Source of the DNA: Immersiella caudata
Lineage: Eukaryota > Ascomycota > Sordariomycetes > Sordariales > Lasiosphaeriaceae
DNA: 64,000 nt
Assembly: GCA_030512335.1 (NCBI GenBank)
Contig: JAULSU010000004.1
Location: 5,456,001-5,520,000, forward strand
Reading direction: 5' to 3'
Part shown: positions 33,133 through 43,274 of the stretch, piece after piece
Layout of the letters: every line of letters begins with the position of its first letter
Numbering within the stretch: the stretch's first letter is position 1
The notes under the pieces: generated by a model
Seen by the model: only the letters and a program-made list of their open reading frames with translations
Told to the model about the DNA's origin: nothing
Database searches by the model: none
Translations under genes and position numbers: made by a program

Positions 33133-33855
33133 TTGAGCGCGCGTATGATCAGGGATTCAATGTAACAGATATAAAAATAATAAGAAGAACAATAGATACC
33201 TAACAGGGCAACCATGATTCCAGTCCTTCATCCAGGCTCACTGCCGACAAATGCTCATCTCCTATTTTGATGCCACATCTCACAACTCAACGTTCACGAG
33301 GGCAGCCAGCGGTCGCACACCTCTCCCGCTTCCTGATGCGGCCCCGCGCATGCCCTCTTGGCTCCGAATACCCAGATGCCTGCCGCCCGAACTTGCGCCC
33401 GAGATTCCGACTGCCGTTTGCTTTGACCCCTTTGCACGGACCCATCAGAACATGACGACATGAACAATCCAAGAAATCGAAAATGTCGGCTTGCAGCAAT
33501 ATCACCGCGCTGCACTCTTCGGGGGAATTGTATTTATTTTTCCGCTGGGTTCGCAGTATGCATGCATCTCATTCCTTTTCACAGTGCAAAGGCTTAATGG
33601 GCCATGGATTTTATCTAATTAATATTATTTTATTTTCCTAGGGTACTGTGACTCGCCAGCAAGTCGACCCTATTTTCCCTATCAAGGTAGTTTAGGTATC
33701 TAGATCTGAGCTCCCTGGCTACAGTCTATCGGTGAGTTTCTCGGATCATCTCTACCTCACCTCATCATGCCTCCCTCCATCATCCTACCTCACTTTGGGC
33801 AGTCAGGTGCGTACTCACTCCGGCAACCTACCTTACCTTATCTAGGTACTCCAAC
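33133..33855. other. Intergenic, AT-rich in part
   Basis: 3' region shared by convergent genes (rhodopsin-like plus strand, RING-like C minus strand). No coding signal seen. Confidence 0.4.
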
Positions 33856-35049
33856 CTAGGCACATCCAAACCTGCCCCATGCTGCCCCATGCTGCGCACT
33901 CGGCGACCCCCAAGTGATATCCAGCACCCTGCCAGTCGTGATCAACACGCCCCCCGTGCTTCCATACCACACATAAGTCAACACGCGCAAGTCGTTGTCG
34001 TTGCCATTGCCACAGTTGGCGTACTCCCCCGAGACAGGACAAATCTCATCGAGCTCGTGCTCGTGACGGTGAGCCATCTCGAATTGCGCCTCGCACTTCA
34101 CGGGATCGTTGCAATCGGCCGCGAAGCGCGCGTGCAACCACTCGGGGAGGTTGTTGTCGTTGTTGTGGCTCATAAGTTGGGCGATGGCGATGTGGATGCT
34201 GTGGATGCAGCGGTGTTTGCAGTGGTGGCAGATGAAGAAGGAGTGCTGCAAGGTTAGATCGCCGTAGTGGATCATCGCCAGATGATCTTCAGGGGTGCGA
34301 GCCTCGGGGAGGGTGCGCGGGGTGGCGTTGGACAGGAAGGTTTGGAGGAGGGTGTTGATGCTGACTTGTTGAGTCTGGGACTGCGCGAGGGGAGCGGCCA
34401 TGTCGGCGCGCGTGGGAAGTGTGTAGATGACGTCAGCGCATTGGCAAGCTAAGCTGTGCATGCGGTGGCGGCACTGAGGACAGGCTAGGGGCGATGGGTT
34501 GGGGTTCTCGGGGGAGTTGTGCCGGTCGACGGCGCCGTCCCAGTAGGGCTTGCAGTACATGTGGTCGCACGGGAGGACCACGCCCGTGTCGGTGTAGAGG
34601 CCGGTCATGTTGCCGGTGGGATCGGGGAAACCTAAAATGTCGAGGTGGGTGAGCCTGCAGACGCTGCAGACGACGAAGACGTTTGCATGGTTGCCAACTC
34701 CATCGCCGCCACTGGTGGCTAAGGTGAGGATGTGGGTCTTGGCGACCTGCCAGAGGGACAACCCCCTCGGGAGGGGTAACAGCAGACATACTGGCGGTTT
34801 GTTGTCGTTTCCTGGCGAAGATATGTCGATGCGCTGAAACGTGACGGTTAGCTGCTCGATTGGATGAAGGATGAGGAGGAGAGAAGGGTTCCCATGGGGG
34901 TGGGGGGAGCCATGGGACTTTATATGGACAAATAGGCCCTGGAAAACAGATGAGCGATAGGCTGAACAACAGCAGAGCTTTTTTGTTCTGGTTGGGAATA
35001 GTGAAGACACAGACGTATCAGCTGTCCAATTGCGAACCTGTGACCGCAC
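33856..35049 (-). CDS. RING-like family member C, with one zinc ligand replaced
   Basis: An open frame of up to 397 aa; the true start is uncertain because the first ~100 residues read poorly and a short ORF in another frame begins MSAVTPPEGVVPLAG. The family block LWQVAKTHILTLATSGG precedes the zinc module: VVCSVCRLTHLDILGFPD, VVLPCDHMYCKPYWDGAV, LACPQCRHRMHSLACQC. Where paralogue E has CVPC, this has CKPY, a Cys-to-Tyr change consistent with CpA-to-TpA on the other strand. Later His/Cys-rich segments (SFFICHHCKHRCIHSIHI) may bind zinc. The C-terminal block LRVLTYVWYGSTGGVLI corresponds to PLVVSTHVGG in E. It is unclear whether the protein still folds. Confidence 0.6.
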   Translation of the reverse strand: MRSQVRNWTADTSVSSLFPTRTKKLCCCSAYRSSVFQGLFVHIKSHGSPHPHGNPSLLLILHPIEQLTVTFQRIDISSPGNDNKPPVCLLLPLPRGLSLWQVAKTHILTLATSGGDGVGNHANVFVVCSVCRLTHLDILGFPDPTGNMTGLYTDTGVVLPCDHMYCKPYWDGAVDRHNSPENPNPSPLACPQCRHRMHSLACQCADVIYTLPTRADMAAPLAQSQTQQVSINTLLQTFLSNATPRTLPEARTPEDHLAMIHYGDLTLQHSFFICHHCKHRCIHSIHIAIAQLMSHNNDNNLPEWLHARFAADCNDPVKCEAQFEMAHRHEHELDEICPVSGEYANCGNGNDNDLRVLTYVWYGSTGGVLITTGRVLDITWGSPSAQHGAAWGRFGCA

Positions 35050-35432
35050 TGGTTGAAAACTGCTTCAAACGTAGCTCATGCTCCAAAGCTACCCCAAAAG
35101 GGTCGAGACTCATCCTTTTGTGGAAGTGAAAACAAAGAAAACTGGCATACAATAGCATTGTTCACAGCGAGCTAGGCCTGCGCATAGCGGTTCAAAGTCG
35201 CCTCCCCTGAAGCTTGACCTTAGCTCCTGCCTTTCACAATTGGCCAATCAGAGTCCTCCCCTTACATCAACCCTTGACAAGAATCACCCTCAACCTCACA
35301 TGACAGACACATTGCAGCTTAAATCATTCTTTTCAAAACTTTAATTTGTATTTTCTATTTGCGCGGCCGCTCCAGTCGGCGCTTCAAACTCTCTACCATG
35401 ATCCGTCGCCTACCTGTCTAGCACTGAGTACC
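35050..35432. other. Intergenic between RING-like members C and D
   Basis: Promoter side of member C and 3' side of member D; nothing else recognised. Confidence 0.35.
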
Positions 35433-36120
35433 TCACCCCAAAACCACCTTTGGCGACCCTTTCCCCACCCACTCCTCCGCCTTCCCATCCCACAGCGCCC
35501 GGATCCCGCCCGGCGCACCGCCCTCCCTCCTAACCGTAGCCATCAACGGCCTTGTCAACGACCTCACCCCCACAACCACCTTCACCACCTGTCTCCCCGC
35601 CCTGCAATCCTTATACCCTCAGCTCGTCTACTCAATCCACACGGGGGATATCCGCCGGTATCAAACGCCCACAGCCTTTGTAACGCGGGATGTTTCCGCA
35701 TCCCTCCGCGGGGTAGGTTGCATTTGTGGATACCTGCATCTGGGAGAGGTAGTAGTGGCAGAGCATGTGTCCGCAGGTGATTACACTCCCGGGAGGAGAG
35801 CGGTAGTTGAGGATGAAGTCGTGGTAGACGGACTCGGGGGAGCCGAGGATCTTGATTTGGGTTGTGTGGCAGGAGGAGTAGAGGATGAGAGGGGCGGAGA
35901 GGGAGGAGGAGGAGGAGGAGGAGGAGGAGGAGGAGGAGGAGGAGGAGGAGGAGGAGGAGGAGGAGGAGGGGGTAAGGATGTGGGAGGTTATGAGGCGGTC
36001 GCGGGTGGTGTGCCAGAGGGGGGTGGTCGAGGGGGTGGGTGGACAATGTGCTGGGAATTTTGGGGCTTGTCTGGCGATTTGGTGCTCGTTTTTTGCTGGA
36101 GGAAGGCTTTGGGAAACTGA
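35433..36120 (-). pseudogene. RING-like family member D, broken, with poly-Ser expansion
   Basis: Minus-strand frame: LWHTTRDRLITSHILTP, a run of about 22 Ser codons, LSAPLILYSSCHTTQIKIL, GSPESVYHDFILNYRSPPGS, VITCGHMLCHYYLSQM. Relative to paralogues (CPGCKTTQ, CGHMLCDSC), two Cys are Tyr (YSSC and CHYY), the TGC-to-TAC change expected from RIP of the opposite strand. After GNIPRYKGCGRLIPADIPRVD and a TGA, another frame carries two more stops and then YKDCRAGRQVVKVVVGVRSL and ALWDGKAEEWVGKGSPKVVL, ending at 35433. This tail matches the C-terminal position in members A, C and E. The plus-strand poly-Gly ORF is a shadow of the microsatellite. Confidence 0.6.
35902..35969. repeat. (GGA)n trinucleotide microsatellite
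   Basis: About 22 uninterrupted GGA units, read as poly-Ser (TCC) on the minus strand within RING-like member D. Confidence 0.95.
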
Positions 36121-36464
36121 CCTAAGGGGGTTTAGTTTGATGGTTGGGCTATTTGGCGACTCTGGGAGTGTGTGACTGAATGGTTAGGGTTTGGAAAGAA
36201 GGCTGTTTACTGCTTTTACATCTGTTTTGGGGACAAAGGCAGTGGAGAGTGTAGCTTGCGAGGAGACACAATCGCATTTGTTGGGGGTTTGGATGCTGGC
36301 AATCTCCGAGACAATGCATATTTCCTTGCAGATTTCACGCGAACAGTCAGGCCACGGGGTGCATTACAACAGTGGCGCGAAGTTTTATCGAAGGGGATGA
36401 TATCAGTATTGCTTCAGGCAGGGGTGCCTGCCTCACTCAGGAGGTTTCACTCAGGGGTATGTTA

Positions 36465-36499
<35 letters not shown>

Positions 36500-36645
36500 C
36501 AAATATTTCTCGCTGGTGTGTTCAAGAACTCAGACGCCCAACACAGCCATGAGGACTGACTTGCTAGGTAGGTAGGCTCATGTAAGCGTATCTCTACTTA
36601 GGTACACTTAGCGCAGTGCTGTCCAAGTCAGCTTGACGCAGGGTC
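36121..36645. other. Intergenic with a T33 homopolymer
   Basis: A run of 33 T at 36467..36499 lies between RING-like members D and E. No gene seen. Confidence 0.6.
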
Positions 36646-37758
36646 TCACTGATACCGGAATCGGTGAAGGTGCTCATCAACGTTCCCACCATGATCAGCA
36701 AACCCCTCTTCCTCCAAGTAATACAACAGATTCCCTGCTGCGCCTCGATTCAAGCCATATTCAACATCCTCAAACGCCCAAGGCCTCACCGTCGATGTGA
36801 GGCCCCCGACGTGCGTAGACACAACCAGCGGCCACGCCATGGGCTCAACCTGGATGAGATGCTCCCTGGGTCGCCGCTTCGCGGCGCAAAAGTCGCAGTT
36901 CCAACCAACCCAGTCCTGAGCGGTGATGCTTCTGACATGGATTTGGAGGTTTACATGGAGGGCATTCAGTTCGTTTGCTGGGTCCTGGATGCGCATGGCG
37001 TCCTTGATGGCCTCATCCGTGGGACTCATCGCGTGATGCATCACCACCGGGATGGCCTCGTTGTACAAGACGCCCTGGCAACCAGGACACATCGTCGGCG
37101 CGCGCGCCGGAGCAGGACACTCCGGACCTGTGAGTGGCACTCTTGTCTCAATCTCCCTCCTCACATCTCCAATATTCGCCACAGACGAAGGAAGTGGCGC
37201 CGGGGCGATGACACAATCGCACTCGGTGAAGCGCAAAATGAACTTGCAAACCTCGCAGCGGATCTCACCTCCAATCTTGGTCGACTCCTTCATGAACGCA
37301 AACGAGTGGGTCCAACAAGGGACACAGAACATGTGGCCGCAAGGAGAGAGAACCGCCTCTACAGCCCCCGAGACTTTGGGAATCCCGAGGATGTCAAGGG
37401 GTGTCTTTTTGCAAATGTGGCAGACTGCGGCCTTGGGAGGCGCACCAGGTGCGAGACTGAGGGTGTGACTCTTCAGTTCATGCCAGTAGGCAAAGGGCTC
37501 AGCTTGGTTCTGGACTTGCTGAGCTTGGGCGGCGGGCCCGTCATTGATGTATTGCTCCGCGAGGCTGCCTTCTGAAGAGGGCTTCCGCCGGAGCGGAGAG
37601 GGCTCTTTGCGCGGCGGTCCGGGGAGGATGACGACTGTCATATGAGCGTGAACGGCGCTTTGTTGTGTTAGCGGAGCTAGGTTTCCGGGTTTGGTGCGGA
37701 TTGGGAGATGGACGTTTCCCAAGGGGAAAGTCTCCTTCCTAGGGGGTTGGCTAGACAT
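36646..37758 (-). CDS. RING-like family member E, intact
   Basis: A single exon of 370 aa, starting MSSQPPRKETFPLGNVHLP; an in-frame ATG at 37845 would add 29 residues. A Pro/Ser-rich N-terminus precedes the family block YWHELKSHTLSLAPGAP. The zinc module is complete: AVCHICKKTPLDILGIPK, LSPCGHMFCVPCWTHSF, then IRCEVCKFILRFTECDCV. This fits C-x2-C ... C-x-H-x2-C-x2-C ... C-x2-C, a C3HC4-type RING-like pattern. A second Cys cluster (TMCPGCQGVLYN and DWVGWNCDFCAAKRRP) lies C-terminal, followed by AWPLVVSTHVGGLTSTVRPW. RING modules commonly recruit E2 ubiquitin-conjugating enzymes; E3 activity is inference. It is the best reference copy for the family and shares an upstream region with member F. 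Confidence 0.82.
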   Translation of the reverse strand: MSSQPPRKETFPLGNVHLPIRTKPGNLAPLTQQSAVHAHMTVVILPGPPRKEPSPLRRKPSSEGSLAEQYINDGPAAQAQQVQNQAEPFAYWHELKSHTLSLAPGAPPKAAVCHICKKTPLDILGIPKVSGAVEAVLSPCGHMFCVPCWTHSFAFMKESTKIGGEIRCEVCKFILRFTECDCVIAPAPLPSSVANIGDVRREIETRVPLTGPECPAPARAPTMCPGCQGVLYNEAIPVVMHHAMSPTDEAIKDAMRIQDPANELNALHVNLQIHVRSITAQDWVGWNCDFCAAKRRPREHLIQVEPMAWPLVVSTHVGGLTSTVRPWAFEDVEYGLNRGAAGNLLYYLEEEGFADHGGNVDEHLHRFRYQ

Positions 37759-38337
37759 ACTAACGTGTTTTGTTTTGGTAGACTTGGTATGTTTGGGAAT
37801 TGACAAGGTGTGCCAGCTTTGGTGAGATAGTCCCAACCGTAGCACGTGCTGAAAGTGACGGAGTTGATCAGAAAGAAATCTGCCTTTATCCCGGGAAAGG
37901 TTGTCCTTATATGCGCGGACAATGAATTGACCTGAGCCCTAGAGAAGATGAGGGCTTCATTAAGTGAGTCCCAAACAATTCTTTTGTTGAGTATCGAGAG
38001 TTCATTATTCTTCAATGAGTGCCCAGGTGGTGTACCGGGATGAGTATTATGAGTGAGACAACAGTAGCGAGTGAGATTATCTCACAAAAATCCCAACACA
38101 GTCCCCAAGTCTCCATCAAACCTGACGTATGCGCGTGAGGAACAAGGGCACTGTAACAGACAGGGTATGCATTTTTCGAACAATTTAAGTCAATCCATCC
38201 GCGAGAGAAGCTCGATTCCACAGCCACGAGCATATGTATTGTCAGTGTCGAAACAGACATGTCCCGGCGACTCTGAACATTGGACTTTGTTCTCTGAATT
38301 TGAATCCAAAAGTTCCACAGAACCATAACACAACACA
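37759..38337. promoter_or_regulatory. Divergent intergenic region of RING-like members E and F
   Basis: About 580 bp between the two start codons, likely containing both promoters. No specific sites identified. Confidence 0.4.
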
Positions 38338-40745
38338 ATGGCTGGTAACAACAGATCAGCCCCTGAGGGCTTCACCAACCCTCCCAGAACACCCTCGCCT
38401 CCGAGCAGCTCTGTCCCAAGCAGTCCCGCTCTGAGGGCACCCCCTCCGTCGCCAGTGTCGTCTTCTCCGCCGAGCACCCCTCCGACTTTCGAACTGACGT
38501 TCGACCACTTTGGTGGCACTGCGGGCCATCCGAATGTATCGGAGGTACCGACAAATAGCAGCCTGCCCTCGAGTCCGCCCCGAGAGGCTTCTCCCACATC
38601 TTCGGCCTCTGGAGATGACACGGACAAATACCCCATTGGCGAAAACCGATTCAATGAGCCTCTCTGGCACAGAATCAAGGAGTTTCTCCTTCGTCGGCTT
38701 GCTGAGCCTGAGCAACTCGTCCCTTCTCCTGAGTTCACAAATATGGGCAAAGGGAAGGGGAAAGAGGTTCATACCTCAGGTTCGGATCCAAAAGGTAAGG
38801 GAAAAGCGCCTGTTCGTCGTCTTTCTCCTCCATCACCTACCCCGGCGCCTGGTTCTAGGCGTGGTGCCATGGCTCCAACGCTTGCGGAGGAGCTATTGGG
38901 TTTGAAGTTCACTCCTCTGCTAGAAGACTTCTCTATATTTGGTTCCGCGCCAAGGGCTCGACCTCCGCCCTGTTCTCTTGGCATTGGTACAGCTGCCGAC
39001 CTCCGAAAAAGATCTTCGCCCGCCGCTTCACCAAAGGCGTCGTTGATTCCCAGGTTCACTGGTAAGATCACAGTTCTTTCTCCTAAACCGACTGGAAAGA
39101 CTAACACCTCGAGTTCCAGGGTCACGGGTCAGACAACTGCCTCCTCATCACGAGCGACAGGTCAGACCGCCGCCTCCAACCCTAGGAGCAGCGTCACAGC
39201 CTCCGCTCCCAGGACCAAACCCGCCTCAGCCCGGACGTCTTCCGCAAGCCAAGGATCTACATCTACACGAAGTAACCGCTCGGACGGCGGCTTTAGAGGT
39301 GTGGCTCATTTATTCACTTCCACAGGCCAGACAGTACCTGCACCCAGACCCAGAGGTATCCCCAGGGGCATCCCGTCAGCCTCCAACCCAACAAATAGGG
39401 CCGCTTCCAGACCTAGACTCAGGGTCCAACCCTCTGCCTCTACATCATCTCCAAGCCAGCCTTCCACGTCCTCCTCTCAGAGCCAACCCTCAGCACCATT
39501 CAGGATCCCTCGGGCGTCAGCCCATCCCAGAATCGCCGGGCCTTCGAGGCTTCCCTTGTCGAGAACCCACCCCTTAATCACCGGGCCCTCTTCAAGAACC
39601 CATCCTACGATTGCCGGGCCCTCCACCCCCCGCCCAGTTCCAGGTCCCTTCCCGGACCCAAACCTCATCCCCGTTTCCCCCCCTTCCCCTTTCACCCCTT
39701 TCCAACCTCCCCCACCCCCACAAAACCCAAACCCAACCCCCTACTCCCTCTGCCCCATCTGCCAGCACGAACTCGACATCGCCGCCCTCCCCCCAACCCA
39801 CCCCCACCGCACCCGCCACGCCGGCATCATCTTCCCCGCCTGCGCACACATGCTCTGCGTGCGCTGCTACAACGCCCTCATCGCGCGCACCGTCCGCCAA
39901 TACCAATCCCGAGGACAATTCTGCACCATACAATTCACCTGTCCACTATGCAGAGCTTTGCTTCCTGGTAGTGGCTGCAAAGGCCCGTGGCTTTCGCACC
40001 TTGGTGTGAAGAGGGAGTGGGAGGTCCCTACTGATGGCGACGTACGGGGACAAGCGGGGACTTTGGAACGGGTGCTGGGTAATGTGGGGGTTACGGTTCC
40101 TGAAGGGGGAGAACAGGTTAAGAGGGAGTGTATGGAGTGTGTCAAGCTGGGGTGGTGGGAGGGTCCGGGGAATATGAATGTTGATCAGAGGTATTTTCCT
40201 GCAGGTTGGGGGTTGGGGTGGAATGCGGGTACGCCGGGTGGGCTGGGGGAGAGGGATGGGGCGCGGGGGAGGGCGCAGGGGATTATCACGGGGAGGTATG
40301 CGGGGATGGAGGACGAGGATGATTCGGAGGATGAGGAGGGGGCGATGGGGAGGGATGTTTTTGATGATAATCCGGTTACGCTTACGGATTATGATCATGG
40401 TTTGGCGGGTGATGCAGGTTTCGATGGCACCGATCAAGGTGATACCTCTGAGCCTGAGCTCCCTACACTTCCTAGGGGGAATATTTGGTGAGTGAGTGCA
40501 TGCAAATTGTCACTGACGGATTCTAATTCATCAAGATATTCCCCCACCTTATTGCAAAAGCCATAGCGTTCGGGCATGGCGCCGAAGAAACCTCCGAGAT
40601 CGATACCGAGAACGAATGGGTCAAGATCTTAAGAGAAACCTTGTTGATCAGGACCGAGACGAAGGACTTCTCGGAAGAATGGGCGCTGAAGAATGCAGCG
40701 GCGTTGGATATATGGCTGACTGCGGACAAGAATGAATGGTTTTAA
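38338..40745 (+). CDS. RING-finger protein with long disordered N-terminus (family member F)
   Basis: The main ORF 38338..40491 encodes 717 aa. Residues 1-465 are Ser/Pro/Thr-rich with short repeats (TGQTTASSSRATGQTAAS; ITGPSSRTHPTIAGPSTP). The RING lies at about 470-540: YSLCPICQHELDIAALPP, IIFPACAHMLCVRCYNAL, FTCPLCRALLPG, a full C3HC4 pattern. An acidic tail follows. After the stop, 40536..40745 is open and protein-like (IFPHLIAKAIAFGHGAEETS ... LDIWLTADKNEWF, TAA) behind a good GTGAGT donor (40488) and CAAG acceptor (40535). That splice is one base out of frame, so either the first ORF really ends at 40491 or a one-base error hides a C-terminal exon. An E3-ligase-type role is inference. 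Confidence 0.72.
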
Positions 40746-41784
40746 TAAAAATATAACACAACATAGACAGAAGAGGATGTTGGGACCATAGTGAAATGTG
40801 AATGGCCTTGTAGCTGACAATCAGGGGGAAAAGTGGGCCTGATCGGAAGAGGCCATCCTCCCCTGAATTGCGAACCCGTTTGACTGGGGATATTGTGTCA
40901 GATGTAGCCAAGGGATGTAAATTTATGACGGCCTCTGCAGCTAGGTATGAGATTGCCTTATAGCACTGGAGTGACGATGTTGATGTTTGTGTCTTCACCA
41001 ACAGGGCTAACATATGTTCTGTGGCCGATGATTTAGGGCTGACCCGTGTGTGCGCAGTGACTGCGTGGCTCGAAAGCGTCCCTACATTAGCAATATGAGT
41101 CAACAGTGGGTGTTTTATTTTTCACTCTTCAAGCCTAAGCTTAGGCTTGGAAACCTAGGCGGTCGGGGAAGATATAATGAGGAGACTGCTATAGGCGCAA
41201 CCCCACTGACCTCCCCCTTTTCGTACGTGGCGGCCAAAGTTTCTTTTCTATGACGCCTAGGGCTAGCTCGAACATCGCACTTCCATTCGCGCTTAGGATG
41301 AGAAGATAGCTCCAGTACTTATGAAGCAGATGCGACTTCCGAAAAACCTCAAATTCGACGCGCCAGAACAGGAAGTCCCGATTCGGAACACTGCATCCTC
41401 AGTCAGCAGCGCTAGGAAGGGAATGCCAAAGAGTGGAGACAGATTCTAGACGAGTGAAAACCTCATGTCTGTGTGAGATCAAACCGGGAGCGGGCTAGTG
41501 TGTTCATCTCATCGGTACGAACATCAATTCACCCGATCAGACTATTCCACGTCACATTTTCCACATTCACTTCCCATGACTCCCAGCCCCACTTGCCGAG
41601 TTGGAGGAGTAGATGGTTTTCGAGCGAGATGAGCGAAAATCTCGTTTTTCTTTCCTAAGAAACTCACCCACCAAACCTCAACAATTCCGAGCTTCCCTTG
41701 GGCAATTGCGGGCAATTGCCAACGCTTCACCCCAGTATACCGCTTTGAAGGTACCATCGGAGATCCCGCCCGCATTAAGACCAG
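40746..41784. other. Intergenic, no gene seen
   Basis: No recognisable gene on either strand. Confidence 0.35.
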
Positions 41785-42249
41785 GTGGCCATTATCTGCA
41801 CCACTGAGAAAGGTAACGCCTTCTGTCGCTGCATCTGCCCGCACGCCTCCGCCAACCTGCCCCCTCAAGCAAAAATGACCGACCGAGCCTTTTATCAAGC
41901 ACACGACGGGGTGGACCACCCCGACCCGGGGAACTGCGGCATCTGCCGCCGCCGGGTGGACAACATGGACATCGAGGGCGGAATCGGAGGAAACCAACTC
42001 CTGAATCAGAGTCCCACCACAGGCGAGCCACCCACTTGCACCGTACTGTTCGACGGCGGTGGAGAGACTGAGAGTGCCAGCGCATGCAGAGTTACTGCAT
42101 CGCCGAAGAACGACTCGAGAGACAAGGGCAGGGTCTCCAGCCGTGAGAAGACTTGCGATGCCCCAGCGACCGAGGAGAGCGCAGAGAGGAAGGCGGTTGG
42201 TAGGGTGAAGCAAGCTGAGAACAAGGGGGAGAGCGAGGCCGAGAAGTGA
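41785..42249 (+). CDS. Possible small hydrophilic protein
   Basis: The 154-aa ORF may really start at MTDRAFYQAHDGVDHPDPGN (41875). It has a CGICRRRV motif and a charged, Lys/Glu-rich C-terminus (EESAERKAVGRVKQAENKGE). It overlaps a longer opposite-strand ORF (41542..42339) that looks less protein-like. No family is recognised and coding status is doubtful. Confidence 0.25.
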   Translation: MAIICTTEKGNAFCRCICPHASANLPPQAKMTDRAFYQAHDGVDHPDPGNCGICRRRVDNMDIEGGIGGNQLLNQSPTTGEPPTCTVLFDGGGETESASACRVTASPKNDSRDKGRVSSREKTCDAPATEESAERKAVGRVKQAENKGESEAEK

Positions 42250-43274
42250 GGAGACAGGGGTGGAGTGATTGGACGAGACACGGTTCATCCCCTTGAACCG
42301 CTCGCATTCGATATAAGAACTCGTCGACCCACGGATCACGGTCGCGACTCTGGTGCAGGTATACCACCGCGCAATCGACGTCCTCGACGTCGAAAAGACA
42401 TTTATTAAGGATAGCGAGTGCGACCGACTGGCATTATATTATATCAAGTTAATGCTGTTCTCCAGTCTCCCCATGATGTTTTGCGTGGTCGACTATGAGA
42501 GCGGGCATCCAAGAAAGCCGTCGAAGGGCAAGCATGTATGAAAAGGGGGGGCAATCCGGGACGAGGCACAGAGAAAATAACGAAAGGCTATTAAAGGCAA
42601 ATCCGACGAGTGTCTTATGACCTGGGATGTTCGAAGATATAAAGTCCAGAAGAACACCAACACCAAGTGCATGGCGTCGATTATATCCCCAGACTGTCCT
42701 GCTCCGTGCGGCGGCTGAGATGTAAGCTCCGAATGCGAAAGAGTGCGCGCGTGATTAAATTCTGCTATAGAAGTGTGAAAGCCGAGCAAACATGTTGGCG
42801 GAACCCCGTTCCTCGTCCAAGCCACAAAACGGGTAACAATCTCGAAGTCGCATCGGCTGCGGCAACGGCGCCGCGTGGTAGCGCCAAGAAAAATGTCAGG
42901 CAAACCGTCCGGAACGGGGCCATTGTTGTCCCATAAAGTCCCCGACACAATTGCTTATGCACTGGTAGGGTCGCACAAAGGGTCCGAAGACCCACATGAT
43001 AAGGTTCAAATGGACATGCAAAGATGCATTTGGTTGGCTCAATTCCAACCTCGGTAGAAATGAAGAAGTCGAGGCATCGAGCAATCGGCGCGGGCCGGGT
43101 TTACTTGGCGCGCCCGACCGATCGATGAGCTCATCTCTTCGCGCGACCATGATTAGAACTGGGCAATCACAAACGGGGCCATAAAATCGGGGAAGCTGCC
43201 CCTCCACTTTGGACCTCCAACCTCTCTCAACCTCACCACAATTTCAACCCCCACGTCAAACAACACCACACACC
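42250..43274. other. Intergenic, no gene seen
   Basis: Several overlapping short ORFs without recognisable features. It contains the promoter of the oxidoreductase that starts at 43275. Confidence 0.35.

Noticed and set aside
35755..36175. Plus-strand poly-Gly and poly-Glu ORFs
   Set aside because: Produced by the GGA microsatellite; the minus-strand frame carries the RING-like family sequence.
41542..42339. 265-aa minus-strand ORF
   Set aside because: Less protein-like than the overlapping plus-strand ORF; neither is well supported.
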